Source: Bryobacter sp.
GTDB taxonomy: Bacteria > Acidobacteriota > Terriglobia > Bryobacterales > Bryobacteraceae
Assembly: GCA_022843605.1 (NCBI GenBank)
Contig: JALHNI010000010.1
Location: 1-64,000, forward strand
DNA length: 64,000 nt
Direction: 5' to 3'
Shown: one piece after another, positions 34,400-43,494 of the stretch
How the letters are laid out: the number at the start of each line of letters is the position of its first letter
Numbering within the stretch: the stretch's first letter is position 1
Position numbers and translations under genes: made by a program
Notes under the pieces: generated by a model
The model's database searches: none
Told to the model about the DNA's origin: nothing
Seen by the model: the letters and a program-made list of their open reading frames with translations, nothing else

Positions 34400-34485
34400 A
34401 CAAGGATAGAATGCCGGCGGTGCCGAAGGCTATTCCCTCAGATTTGTGAAAGGCGATCGGTGACGGAATAAATAGGAGGGGTCGG

Positions 34486-35082
34486 GTGATTTTGAAAGGC
34501 ATGAGAATCATTGTTCTTTGTCTGCTCTTGGCCTCTCCGTTGGCGGCGCAACAGCATGAAGTGGGCTTTCTACTGGGAGGGATCCTCAGCAACTCCCGCG
34601 AACGGGTGCGACTGACTTCCGGGACCGCGTTTCAGGCGAACTACGCCTACCGATTTGCTGATTTCGGCAAAGCGGCCCTCTACGGCGAGGTGCACTTCCT
34701 GGCGAACCCCCAGAGGATCGTCGGTTCCGGCGTGGTCACCGCTACGCGGGACATCGCCACTCTGTACGTCACGCCGGGCGTGAAGCTGAAATTCCTTCCC
34801 CAGGCGCGGATCTCGCCCTATGTGGCAGCGGGCGGCGGTTGGGCTCTTTACGAGCAAAGCGTTTCGCAACTAAACGGCGAGCCAAATCCGGCGCCGCGCA
34901 CGGTGAACCGCGGCGTTTTCGTCTACGGCGCCGGGGTTGATTTTTCGGTCGTGCGCCAGTTGGCGCTTCGCGCTGAGGTCCGCGATTTCTACAGCGGCAA
35001 CCCGGCCTTGAACATTCCCGGGCTGGGCGGAAGACAGCACAACGTGGTGGTGAGCGGAGGATTCGTGCTGCGCTTCCGCTAG
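34486..35082 (+). CDS. Outer-membrane beta-barrel protein (OmpA/porin-like)
   Basis: The 198-residue protein starts with a signal peptide (MRIIVLCLLLASPLAAQ after five leading residues) followed by alternating amphipathic strands with aromatic ends (YAYRFADFG, LYVTPGVKLKF, SPYVAAGGGWALY, VFVYGAGVDF, NVVVSGGFVLRFR), fitting an eight-stranded barrel that ends in the C-terminal arginine typical of such proteins. GTG 34486 has AGGAGG six bases upstream; ATG 34501 is in frame but too distant. It precedes the RND adaptor gene by 3 bp, suggesting a joint role in envelope transport or stress. Confidence 0.75.
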   Translation: MILKGMRIIVLCLLLASPLAAQQHEVGFLLGGILSNSRERVRLTSGTAFQANYAYRFADFGKAALYGEVHFLANPQRIVGSGVVTATRDIATLYVTPGVKLKFLPQARISPYVAAGGGWALYEQSVSQLNGEPNPAPRTVNRGVFVYGAGVDFSVVRQLALRAEVRDFYSGNPALNIPGLGGRQHNVVVSGGFVLRFR

Positions 35083-35085
35083 TTT

Positions 35086-36306
35086 GTGCTTCAATTTGAT
35101 TTGACCCTATTCAATTTCCAGATTGTTGTCACTCTGCTGGCACTGGCCTTGGCGAGTGGCTGCGGACAGGGCACGGGAGCCAAAGAAGCCGAGGCAAAAA
35201 AGACGGCGGCGCCCAGAGCGGTGCAGGTAGTACCCGCGGTGGAAGACCATGTGACGCGCATGGTTGAGGCGAACGGGACGCTGGCCGCCCACGATTCCGT
35301 CGCGCTCGCGATGAAGGTTTCCGGCCGCATTTCGGAACTCAATGTCGACCTGGGCGATCGCGTCCGACAGGGGCAGGTGGTCGCTCGAATCGAACCCACC
35401 GACCTCCGCATTGCCGTCGAGCAGGCCACCGCCTCTCTGCATCAGGCGCGTACGCGGCTCGGTTTGCCGGTGGATAGTACCGACGAGCGGGTGGTACCGG
35501 AGCGTACGCCTTCCGTCCGCCAAGCGAATGCGGCTTTGATCGATGCCCGCCTGAAGCGCGACCGGGCGCAGCAGCTTTATGACCAGAAGCTGATCGCCAG
35601 GAGTGACTTCGACGCTGCGAGCGCCACTTTCCAGATTGCGGAAGGCGCTTATCTGGATGCCCTCGAGGAGATTCGCAACCGGCAAGCCGTGCTGCGCCAA
35701 CGTCGTTCCGAGTTGGAGATGGCCACCCAGCAACTGGCCTATGCGGTGTTGGCCGCGCCGATTTCCGGCTCAGTCGCTGAGCGCACCGCCTCCGTCGGCC
35801 AGTACGTCACGGCGGGCACACCGATCCTTACGATCCTGAACGTGAACCCCCTGCGCCTGCGGATCCCCGTACCGGAACGAGCCGCCGGTGGGGTGAAGAC
35901 CGGTCAGCAAGTAAGGTTGCGGATGGACCAGTTGTCGCGCGTGTACTACGGCCGCGTCACTCGTTTGAGCCCCGCCATTGACGAAACGAACCGGACACTC
36001 CTGGTGGAAGCCGAGATCCCGAACGAGAAAGGGGAGTTACGGCCCGGTGCTTTCGTCCGCGCAGAGTTGCTCTCCGAGAACAAAGAAACGGCCGTCTTTG
36101 TGCCGACTTCGGCGCTGGTCACCTTTGCGGGCATCGAAAAGGTAATTGCGGTGGAAAACGGCAAGAGCGTCGAAAAGATCGTACGTACCGGCTTCCGTGA
36201 GGCCGGGCGGGTGGAGATCGTCGAAGGGCTGGCCGCCGGCGAGTTGGTGGTGGCCAAGCCGGGTAACTTAGTCGGTGGACGCCCCGTCACCATTAGTAAC
36301 AAGTAA
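35086..36306 (+). CDS. RND efflux system periplasmic adaptor (membrane fusion lipoprotein)
   Basis: The 406-residue HlyD-type adaptor has a lipobox (LALASGC, Cys at about residue 26), a barrel-sandwich part (VRQGQVVARIEPTDLR), a long helical hairpin and a C-terminal barrel (PGAFVRAELL). It bridges the inner-membrane RND pump and an outer-membrane channel. The start is GTG 35086, 3 bp after the beta-barrel gene's stop, and the stop overlaps the pump's ATG as TAATG, so the three genes form an operon. No TolC-type channel gene lies in the window; the barrel protein is too small to be one. Confidence 0.88.
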   Translation: MLQFDLTLFNFQIVVTLLALALASGCGQGTGAKEAEAKKTAAPRAVQVVPAVEDHVTRMVEANGTLAAHDSVALAMKVSGRISELNVDLGDRVRQGQVVARIEPTDLRIAVEQATASLHQARTRLGLPVDSTDERVVPERTPSVRQANAALIDARLKRDRAQQLYDQKLIARSDFDAASATFQIAEGAYLDALEEIRNRQAVLRQRRSELEMATQQLAYAVLAAPISGSVAERTASVGQYVTAGTPILTILNVNPLRLRIPVPERAAGGVKTGQQVRLRMDQLSRVYYGRVTRLSPAIDETNRTLLVEAEIPNEKGELRPGAFVRAELLSENKETAVFVPTSALVTFAGIEKVIAVENGKSVEKIVRTGFREAGRVEIVEGLAAGELVVAKPGNLVGGRPVTISNK

Positions 36307-39300
36307 TGCAAAAACTCGCCGAAATTAGCATTAAGCGGCCAATCTTTGCGGCCATGCTCATCCTGGCGCTGGTGGTGGTGGGCGCATCCAGCTATTTCCG
36401 CTTAGGCGTCGATCGCTTCCCTTCCGTCGATCTACCCACCGTCGCCGTGCGGACCACCATGCCCGGGGCCGCTCCCGAAGAGATGGAAACGCTGGTCTCC
36501 GACATTGTCGAGGAGGCCGTCAACACCGTCGAGGGCATTCGCGAACTCCGCTCCATTTCTTCGCAGAACCGTTCCAACATCATCGCCACGTTCGACCTGA
36601 GCCGCAACATCGATGTTGCCGCCCAGGACGTGCGCGACCGCGTGGCAACCGTGTTGCGCCGGTTGCCGCCCGATATCGATCCGCCGATCATCTCGAAGTT
36701 CGACAACGATTCGTCCCCGATTCTGACGATCGCGCTGGCCGGCGACCGCTCCATCCGCGAACTCACCGAACTCGCCGACAAGGTCGTGAAGCCGCAACTC
36801 GAAAGAGCCACCGGTGTGGGCGAAGTGATGATCGTCGGCGGGTTGGACCGGGCGATCAACATTTGGGTGGACGCCGACCGGCTGGACGCCTACCGCATTC
36901 CGATCACGCGCGTCGCCGAGGCGCTGGTACGGCAGAATACCGACGTGCCCGGCGGCAACGTAACCGCCGAGAGGCGGGAAGAGACTCTGCGCACCGTGGG
37001 GCGCATTGCCGACCCGAAGGCCTTCAATGACCTGGTGATCGCGACCGTGAATCAGGCGCCGATTCGCGTTTCGGACATTGGCTACGCCGAGGACGGTACG
37101 AAGGAACAGCGGACCGTCGCTCGCTTGAATGGGCTGCCCACGGTGGTCCTGAGTGTCCGCCGCCAGTCCGGCGCCAACACCGTCGCCGTCATTGAAGACG
37201 TGAAGGCCGCCATGGCGCGCGTCGCGCCGCAATTACCGGCAGACGTGCGCCACGAGTACATTCGCGATCAGTCGCGCTATATCTCGGCAGCCTTGCACGA
37301 AATCAATTTGCACTTGGTGCTGGGCGCGATCTTCGCCTGCCTGGTCGTCTTCGCCTTCATGCGCAGTTGGCGCAGCACCTTGATTGCCGGTATCGCAATT
37401 CCTGTATCGGTGATTTCCAGCTTCGGCGTCATGGAGGCCCTGCACTTCACCCTGAACAGCGTGACGATGTTGGCGCTGGTGCTGATGGTCGGTATCGTGA
37501 TCGATGACGCGATTGTCGTACTGGAGAACATCTTCCGTTTCATTGAAGAGAAGAAGATGACGGCCTTTGACGCCGCACGCGAGGCGACGCGGGACATTGG
37601 CTTGGCCGTGCTCGCCACCACGCTGAGCCTGGTGGTGATCTTCGTCCCCGTCTCGTTCATGTCGAGCGTCTCCGGACGCTTCCTGTATCAGTTCGGCATT
37701 ACGGCCGCCGTTGCGATTATGGTGAGCCTGCTGGTGTCGTTCACCCTGACGCCGATGATGAGCGCCCGCCTGTTGCGCGGCGAAGAAGAGCGCGCCAGTG
37801 GCGACCATGAGGCGGCTTCGCGCGCCGGTTTCTACGGCGTGATTGACCGGACTTACAGTGCGCTGCTGGCTTTTTCCATGCGCCACCGTCTGGCCGTTTC
37901 GATGCTCGGCCTGCTGGTGATACTTACGTCCATTCCGCTCTACCAGCGAGTGAAACAGGAGTACGTACCGAGCGACGTCGACGAAGCCGAGTTCGAAGTG
38001 GAAGCCGTCGCGCCGGAAGGCATCAGCATGCTGGGCATGGATGAGGTACTGAAGCGCATTGAGCAGGATGTCGCCGGGACGCCCGGCGTGCACCGGGTGC
38101 TGGCCGAGATCGGCGGCAGCCCTCAGGGCGGCATGAATCGAGGCGAACTCTACGTCGGTATCGAGCCTCATGACGAACGGTCATTCTCCTTCATGCGCCT
38201 GCTGCGCGAGACATTGAAAGGACAACCGCAGAAGGCCTTCCAGGGCAACTATACGCAGCGCGACGTGATGCTGGCGGTGCGGCGCAAACTGGCTCGTTAT
38301 CCCGATTTGCGGACTCGCGTGCGCAACGCTCCGTCGTTCAACATTGGCGGCGGCAACAACGATATCGACTTCGTCATCCGCGGGCCCGAGTTACTGCCCC
38401 TGGCGGCGTTCGCCGAAGAATTGCGCGTGAAAGCCAAGGCGGCCGGCGGCATTCTGGATGGCGACACGACGCTGAAGTTGTCCGCACCGGAATTGCGCGT
38501 CGAGATCGATCGCAAGCGCGCCGCCGACCTTGGCGTTTCGACCCAAGAATTAGCCCGGGCGCTGCGCCTGATGGTGGGCGGCGACGAACAGGTCAGCCGC
38601 TTCCGAGACGTCACGGTGAACGAAGACTACGACGTGCAGGTGCGCCTGATGCAGAAGTTCCGTGGAAACCGCGAGTCGATTTCGCGACTCTACGTGCCCA
38701 CCGACAGCGGTGGTCTGGTGCGCCTCGATAGTCTGGTGGAGATCGTGCGCGGCACTAGCCCCACCCGCATTGACCGGTTGGACCGTCAACGCCAAGCCAG
38801 CCTCCGCGCCAGCGTCGGACCCGGCTATGCTCTCGCCGACCGCATCGAAGTGCTGCGCGGGATCGCCCGGGACATGAACCTTCCCGCCGGCTACACCACC
38901 AGCATCTCCGGCAAAGGCCGGGAGCTCGAACGCACCGGCAAAGAGTTCCTGTTGGCTTTCGCTCTGTCGGTCGCCTTTATGTACATGATCCTGGCGTCAC
39001 AGTTCGAAAGCTTGATTCACCCCTTCACGATTCTGCTCTCGCTGCCACTCTCCATTCCGTTCGCGCTGCTGTCGTTGTGGGCGACAGGAAACACACTGAA
39101 TCTTTACTCTGCGCTCGGCATGCTGGTGCTTTTCGGCGTCGTGAAGAAGAACTCAATTCTCCAGATCGACCACATGAACAAGCTGCGCGAAGGCGGCATG
39201 GAACGCCTGGCGGCGATCATGCAAGGTAATCGCGACCGTCTGCGGCCCATCCTGATGACCACCTTGGCACTAGTGGCGGGTATGATTCCGCTGGCCGTCG

Positions 39301-39491
39301 GCGTTGGTCCCGGAGCCGAGGAGCGGCGCGCCGTTGCCGTCGTTGTGATCGGCGGCCAGACGCTCTCTTTGCTGCTGACCTTGCTGGTGACTCCCGTCGC
39401 CTACTCGCTCTTCGACGACATCGCCCAAAGCCATTGGTTCAGCCGCCTTTTCCGCCGGCGTCCGATGCCTCAACCCGTCACTGGCGACTAG
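36306..39491 (+). CDS. RND efflux pump inner-membrane permease (HAE1/AcrB family)
   Basis: The 1061-residue protein has the twelve membrane helices and two large periplasmic loops of hydrophobe/amphiphile efflux pumps. The typical N-terminus (ISIKRPIFAAMLILALVVVG), the proton-relay aspartates in TM4 (GIVIDDAIVVLEN, residues ~398-410) and the C-terminal MTTLALVAGMIPLAVG are present. It exports drugs or toxic small molecules by proton exchange as a trimer. Length matches the family. The operon partners lie immediately upstream and its end is followed by a long hairpin (39509-39565). Confidence 0.95.
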   Translation: MQKLAEISIKRPIFAAMLILALVVVGASSYFRLGVDRFPSVDLPTVAVRTTMPGAAPEEMETLVSDIVEEAVNTVEGIRELRSISSQNRSNIIATFDLSRNIDVAAQDVRDRVATVLRRLPPDIDPPIISKFDNDSSPILTIALAGDRSIRELTELADKVVKPQLERATGVGEVMIVGGLDRAINIWVDADRLDAYRIPITRVAEALVRQNTDVPGGNVTAERREETLRTVGRIADPKAFNDLVIATVNQAPIRVSDIGYAEDGTKEQRTVARLNGLPTVVLSVRRQSGANTVAVIEDVKAAMARVAPQLPADVRHEYIRDQSRYISAALHEINLHLVLGAIFACLVVFAFMRSWRSTLIAGIAIPVSVISSFGVMEALHFTLNSVTMLALVLMVGIVIDDAIVVLENIFRFIEEKKMTAFDAAREATRDIGLAVLATTLSLVVIFVPVSFMSSVSGRFLYQFGITAAVAIMVSLLVSFTLTPMMSARLLRGEEERASGDHEAASRAGFYGVIDRTYSALLAFSMRHRLAVSMLGLLVILTSIPLYQRVKQEYVPSDVDEAEFEVEAVAPEGISMLGMDEVLKRIEQDVAGTPGVHRVLAEIGGSPQGGMNRGELYVGIEPHDERSFSFMRLLRETLKGQPQKAFQGNYTQRDVMLAVRRKLARYPDLRTRVRNAPSFNIGGGNNDIDFVIRGPELLPLAAFAEELRVKAKAAGGILDGDTTLKLSAPELRVEIDRKRAADLGVSTQELARALRLMVGGDEQVSRFRDVTVNEDYDVQVRLMQKFRGNRESISRLYVPTDSGGLVRLDSLVEIVRGTSPTRIDRLDRQRQASLRASVGPGYALADRIEVLRGIARDMNLPAGYTTSISGKGRELERTGKEFLLAFALSVAFMYMILASQFESLIHPFTILLSLPLSIPFALLSLWATGNTLNLYSALGMLVLFGVVKKNSILQIDHMNKLREGGMERLAAIMQGNRDRLRPILMTTLALVAGMIPLAVGVGPGAEERRAVAVVVIGGQTLSLLLTLLVTPVAYSLFDDIAQSHWFSRLFRRRPMPQPVTGD

Positions 39492-39508
39492 TTCACAAGC
39501 TCAATTGA

Positions 39509-39565
39509 CCCGGTAACTTCGTTCCGGCTGGCGTGGCCAGCCCAGCCGGGAACGAGGTTACCGGG
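39509..39565. terminator. Long hairpin between convergent RND and BlaR1-like genes
   Basis: The arms 39509-39531 (starts CCCGGTAAC) and 39542-39565 (ends GTTACCGGG) pair over about 22 positions with one bulge and one G-T pair, around a 10-base loop. No U-tract follows, so it could act as a bidirectional terminator or stabilise both convergent transcripts. It lies exactly between the two stop codons. Confidence 0.65.
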
Positions 39566-39583
39566 CCTGTAGGCAAGGTGAGG

Positions 39584-41350
39584 CTAGGGTGCCAAGGTGT
39601 AATTCACGTCAATGGCGGTGACCACCTCAACCGGATTGCCGTTCAGGAGAGTGGGTTGATAGGCCCATTGGCGCACGGCGGTGAGGGCGGACTCGACAAG
39701 CAGCGGGTGGCCGGATTCGAGCATGAGATTCTTGACGCGTCCGTCGGCGGCGATGAGGGCGGCGAAACGGACCTTGCCCTGGATGCGTTCGACCTTCGCC
39801 TGGCTTGGGTAAGTGGGAATCACTTTGTTGATCAGCTTGGTGGCCTGAACGTTACCGCCGATCCGGATGCGAGGACCGTCGGCTTTGCCGAAATCGGGCG
39901 TGGCCTTGAAGTCGGAAGCAGCTTTGGCGATGGTGAGCGTCACCTGCCTGGTGGCTTCGTTGGTGACGAAGGCGGTGGTGAAGCCGGGGGCGACCGCACT
40001 GACGATTTCGGAGATTTCGCGGGCGTTAATCGGCTGACCTTCGAGATGGGCGAGGCGGGCTGTGAGCGTTTCGGCTAGGGCGGGCGAGGCGTCGCGGATG
40101 TTTACGTTGCCGAGCTTGCCGCCGATCGCGGCAGGGGCGGTCTCTTTCAGCAGGCTGAAGTTGAGGGAGACCTGCGCGACGCGGCCATTCTTGAATTGCC
40201 ATTGCAGGACGGACTCGAGCGCGGCGCGGCGAAGCTCCTGAGGGCCGGAGAGCACGCGGGCATCGGCGACGCTGCCGTTGTCGGCGATCGTCGCTTCGAC
40301 GACGACGGTGCCCTCAATGCCCTGGCGCTTGGCGAGAGAGGGGTAGGCGGGAGCGCGGCGCAGAACGACCTCGGCACCGGTGACTCCATTGCTGTTGCCT
40401 TCGGTAAACTGCGGCGCGGCTTGCAGCGGGAAGGCGGTGGTGGAAAGGTAAGCCGTGGCCAGAGCCAGGGCGGTGACGAGGGAGTAAGTGGTAACGAGCC
40501 GGGTACGGGACATAGAGACCTCAGAGAGTAGGGTTTGAATTCGGACGGCGAGTTGACGGCGGCGGAGAAAGTTGGGAGCGAGGGCCGGCCGAGGCGCATG
40601 ATCAGCAAGGGTGAGCAATGCCTCGACGTAGGGTTGGGCAGAGGCGGAAAGTCCGACGACAGCACGGTCAATCACCTGTTCTCGGGTCAGGCGGATCCGG
40701 GCGACGAGGAACCAGATAGCGGGGTGCCACCAGAGGACAGCGGTGATGAGTTCCTCGGCGAGCACATGGAGCCAGTCGGCACGTTTGACGTGAAGGAGTT
40801 CGTGGGCGACGACAGCAAATTGCGCCTCCCGGTCCAGGGCCTGGACAGTGGGCGGGAGAAGGACGAGTGGCTGTAGATAGCCAAAAGTGACCGGGCCGGG
40901 AACAGTACTCGATTCGGCGACCCGAGCAGCAGTCAGGGTGGCGCGGTGGGCTTCGCTGATCGCGGCGAAGTGAACGGGCCGGGCGGTGCGTCGATAGCTG
41001 CGCAGACGCCAAAGTCCGAGGGAGAGCCAGGCGAGGCGGGTCGCCATGCCAATCAGCATGACGATCAGAAGGGCTTCCGGCCAACTGGCGCCGTCGCCGT
41101 CGGTGACGGAGCCGCCGGTGGAAATAGTAGTGCTCGAATAGACCAAACTACCGCGGAGCGAGACGGGTTGAATCCACGGCTGCAGCACCGGAAGGAGCAA
41201 GGCGGCGAGCAGAAGGCCCTGCAGGTAGATTAGGTGGGAGCGCGGTTCCCGCAGGCGGCAGGCGACCGGCAGAGCGATACCTAGACCGATCAGGGCGACC
41301 AACTGCCAACTGTAGTTGAGCAGATTGGCGAGAAGGAGGTCGGGGCTCAT
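39584..41350 (-). CDS. M56 (BlaR1-like) metallopeptidase with two TonB C-terminal domains
   Basis: The 588-residue protein has membrane helices in the first ~300 residues and the zinc protease motif HELLH (183-187), the gluzincin arrangement of BlaR1/MecR1. Instead of the penicillin-binding sensor domain of those proteins, the C-terminal half contains two TonB-C-like modules (about 315-400, YPSLAKRQGIEGTVVVEAT; about 500-588, YPSQAKVERIQGKVRFAALI). Acidobacterial M56 proteins of this kind are common, but their inducer is unknown. The likely mechanism is cleavage of the neighbouring BlaI-like repressor. ATG 41350 overlaps the blaI-like stop by ATGA. Confidence 0.83.
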   Translation of the reverse strand: MSPDLLLANLLNYSWQLVALIGLGIALPVACRLREPRSHLIYLQGLLLAALLLPVLQPWIQPVSLRGSLVYSSTTISTGGSVTDGDGASWPEALLIVMLIGMATRLAWLSLGLWRLRSYRRTARPVHFAAISEAHRATLTAARVAESSTVPGPVTFGYLQPLVLLPPTVQALDREAQFAVVAHELLHVKRADWLHVLAEELITAVLWWHPAIWFLVARIRLTREQVIDRAVVGLSASAQPYVEALLTLADHAPRPALAPNFLRRRQLAVRIQTLLSEVSMSRTRLVTTYSLVTALALATAYLSTTAFPLQAAPQFTEGNSNGVTGAEVVLRRAPAYPSLAKRQGIEGTVVVEATIADNGSVADARVLSGPQELRRAALESVLQWQFKNGRVAQVSLNFSLLKETAPAAIGGKLGNVNIRDASPALAETLTARLAHLEGQPINAREISEIVSAVAPGFTTAFVTNEATRQVTLTIAKAASDFKATPDFGKADGPRIRIGGNVQATKLINKVIPTYPSQAKVERIQGKVRFAALIAADGRVKNLMLESGHPLLVESALTAVRQWAYQPTLLNGNPVEVVTAIDVNYTLAP

Positions 41351-41724
41351 TTCTCCCTCCGTTTCAGCAGGGCGGAAATCTCGTCGAGCTCCTTGGCGGA
41401 TAGCTTTTCGCTTTCGACCAGATTCAGCAGAAGCGGCTTGGCCGAGCCGTTAAAGACACGCTCGACAAAGTCGCTGACAAGGTGGTTGACGACTTGTTGT
41501 TTGGGCTGGGCGGGACGATAGACGTGGGCCTTTTCGCCCTCCGCTTTCGTGACGTAGCCCTTTTCCTGAAGGATGCCCATCATCGTCATGACGGTGGTAT
41601 AGGCAATCTTGCGGTGTTCGAGGAGGGACTCGTAGACATCGCGCACCGTGACGGAGTCACGCTGCCAGATGATCTTCATGAGTTCGAGCTCCTGCTCGGT
41701 GAGAACGGACTTCCGGGGCCTCAT
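41347..41724 (-). CDS. BlaI/MecI-family transcriptional repressor
   Basis: The 125-residue protein has the winged-helix of BlaI (LTEQELELMKIIW, then YTTVMTMMGILQEKGYV) and a helical C-terminal dimerisation domain (AKELDEISALL). Family members repress their own operon and are inactivated through BlaR1 proteolysis. The start ATG 41724 lies inside a perfect palindrome (41722-41741), and the -35 box is close enough that the transcript may have no leader. It is translationally coupled to the M56 gene. The repressor's cleavage site near N/F in the C-terminal part could not be pinpointed. Confidence 0.87.
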   Translation of the reverse strand: MRPRKSVLTEQELELMKIIWQRDSVTVRDVYESLLEHRKIAYTTVMTMMGILQEKGYVTKAEGEKAHVYRPAQPKQQVVNHLVSDFVERVFNGSAKPLLLNLVESEKLSAKELDEISALLKRREK

Positions 41725-41759
41725 ACTAATAAATTAGTATGAGTGTTTTAGAATGTCAA
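41722..41759 (-). promoter_or_regulatory. Promoter and operator of the blaI-blaR1-like operon
   Basis: CATACTAAT-AA-ATTAGTATG (41722-41741) is a perfect 9+2+9 palindrome resembling BlaI operators, and includes the start codon at 41724-41722. On the minus strand TTGACA (41759-41754) is followed after 17 bases by TAATTT (41736-41731), so transcription would begin at about the A of the ATG. The operator covers -10 box, start point and start codon, so repressor binding should block initiation completely. Confidence 0.65.
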
Positions 41760-41765
41760 CAGGTT

Positions 41766-42107
41766 TTATTGGCGCTGTCCTTGCAGAGTGCCCTTGGTGC
41801 CGTCGGTGGAAGTGAAGGTACCTTCGATCTTGTCGCCCTTCACCACGGCTTGCACCTTGTAAGTAGCCTCGTCTGTGGCGACTTCGAAGGTGAGTTTATC
41901 GCCTTCGACGTTGACGGCCTTGAGCGGAAGCTTGTCGTCTTCAATAATCAGGACGGCGTTCCAAGCGCCCCAATCTTCGCGGATTTCGAGCACTGCGTCA
42001 GTCTTTTGGCCGGTGCTCGCTTCGGAGTGAATCTTCCAGGTGCCGGCAACTTCGGCGGCAAAGGCCAGGCTGAGAGAAAGGGCGGTGAGCAGCAAATAGC
42101 GCAACAT
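41766..42107 (-). CDS. Small secreted beta-rich protein of unknown function
   Basis: After a signal peptide (MLRYLLLTALSLSLAFAAE) the mature part of about 95 residues contains alternating strands: AGTWKIHSE, AVLEIREDWGAWNAVLIIE, LTFEVATDEATYKVQAVVK and IEGTFTSTDGTKGTLQGQ. The pattern resembles lipocalin-like or DUF4488-type small barrels seen beside signal-peptide proteins, but I cannot assign a family. ATG 42107 is preferred because it begins the signal; earlier in-frame ATG codons lack a ribosome site. It lies between blaI and a divergent beta-lactamase-like gene. Confidence 0.7.
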   Translation of the reverse strand: MLRYLLLTALSLSLAFAAEVAGTWKIHSEASTGQKTDAVLEIREDWGAWNAVLIIEDDKLPLKAVNVEGDKLTFEVATDEATYKVQAVVKGDKIEGTFTSTDGTKGTLQGQRQ

Positions 42108-42168
42108 ACCGCCATGGTCGCTCATTTTTTGAGGGAACTGTTGAGGAGAGCCACCGTATAAGAAGATC

Positions 42169-43494
42169 ATGAGCCGGATTCTGCTTCTTCTCTTCGCCTC
42201 GACACTCGCGGCCCAGGATTACGATGCCTATGTCCAAAGCTGGGCGCGAGACGGTCTGTTCCGCGGGGCGGTGCTGGTGGCCAAGGACGGCGCGCCGGTC
42301 TTCCGCAAAGCTTATGGGATGGCGAACTCGGAGTGGGACATTCCAAACACACCGGAGACCCGGTTCCGCCTGGGGTCGATCACGAAGCAGTTCACGGCGG
42401 CGGCGATCCTGCAACTAGTAGAGGCCGGGAAGCTGAGTGTCGATGATCCGGTGAGCAAGTATTACGCGGACGCCCCGGCGGCGTGGGACAAGGTCACGAT
42501 CTATCACCTGCTGACGCATACTTCCGGCATTCCGAGCTACACCGGGATGGCGGACTTCTTCACGACCACCAAAAGCCGCACGCGCATGACGCCGGTGGAG
42601 ATCGTGAAGTGGACCCAGGACATGCCACTCGAATTCGCGCCGGGCGAGAAGATGAAGTACAACAACACGGGCTACATTCTGCTGGGGCACGTGATTGAGA
42701 AGGTGACCGGCGGATCCTATGCCGCGTACCTGCAAAAGAACATTTTCGGGCCGGCAGGCATGGCCGATAGTGGCTATGATTTGGCCGAGCCGCTGATCAA
42801 GCGTCGCGCTGCGGGCTATCGTCCGAACGGGAGCAACGCGCCCTTCCTCGACATGAGCCTTCCTTACGCAGCGGGATCACTCTATTCGACCGTGGATGAC
42901 CTCCTGAAATGGAGCGTGGCCCTGGAAGGCGACAGGATCCTGAAGGCGGAGTCGAAGGCCAAGATGACGACGCCGTTCAAGAACAACTACGCCTTCGGTT
43001 TGGTGATCGGCAAGCTAGCCGGCCACGCGGTGGAGCACCATGGGGGCGGGATTAACGGCTTCAACACGCATCTGATTCGCTTTCCCGCGGAGCGCGTGAC
43101 GGTGGTGACCTTGGCGAACCAGGAGGGTCCCGCCGCGGACCAGATCGCGCAAGGCCTGGCGCGGATGTACTTCGGCGAGAAGCTGGAACCTCGCCCCTTA
43201 CGCACGGAAGTGAAGCTGCCGGCAAAGAAGCTGGACGCGCTGGTGGGGCAGTATCAGCTCTCGCCCAGCATGGTGCTGAAGGTGTGGCGCGACGGCGAGC
43301 GGATGATGACTCAGGCGACGGGGCAAGGTCAGATACCCGTGGTGCCTGTTGGCGAAGGGCGCCTCTACTCCAAGGTGGTGGACGCCGAACTGGAATTCGA
43401 GTTCGACGACGCCGGCAAAGTGAAGGGGCTGGTCGTTCATCAGGGCGGTCGCAAACTGCCCGCGCCGCTAATCAGTCCTTCGGTGGCAAAGTGA
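42169..43494 (+). CDS. Serine hydrolase of the class C beta-lactamase/D-aminopeptidase family, exported
   Basis: The 441-residue protein has a signal peptide (MSRILLLLFASTLAAQ), then the active-site S-x-x-K (SITK, S70), Y-x-N (YNN, about 164) and a third box H-x-G (HHGGG, about 285) of the serine beta-lactamase-like hydrolases. A further ~100-residue C-terminal lipocalin-like domain follows. Members include penicillin-binding proteins, esterases and D-aminopeptidases; lactamase activity cannot be claimed. Proximity to a BlaI/BlaR1-like pair makes co-regulation interesting, but no BlaI-type palindrome lies in its 61-bp upstream region. The 3' end overlaps thiD by 23 bp, convergently. Confidence 0.83.
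   Translation: MSRILLLLFASTLAAQDYDAYVQSWARDGLFRGAVLVAKDGAPVFRKAYGMANSEWDIPNTPETRFRLGSITKQFTAAAILQLVEAGKLSVDDPVSKYYADAPAAWDKVTIYHLLTHTSGIPSYTGMADFFTTTKSRTRMTPVEIVKWTQDMPLEFAPGEKMKYNNTGYILLGHVIEKVTGGSYAAYLQKNIFGPAGMADSGYDLAEPLIKRRAAGYRPNGSNAPFLDMSLPYAAGSLYSTVDDLLKWSVALEGDRILKAESKAKMTTPFKNNYAFGLVIGKLAGHAVEHHGGGINGFNTHLIRFPAERVTVVTLANQEGPAADQIAQGLARMYFGEKLEPRPLRTEVKLPAKKLDALVGQYQLSPSMVLKVWRDGERMMTQATGQGQIPVVPVGEGRLYSKVVDAELEFEFDDAGKVKGLVVHQGGRKLPAPLISPSVAK

Noticed and set aside
42169-43494. Calling the serine hydrolase a beta-lactamase because blaI/blaR1-like genes are near
   Set aside because: SITK, YNN and HHGGG are shared by esterases and D-aminopeptidases, and no BlaI-type operator lies upstream.
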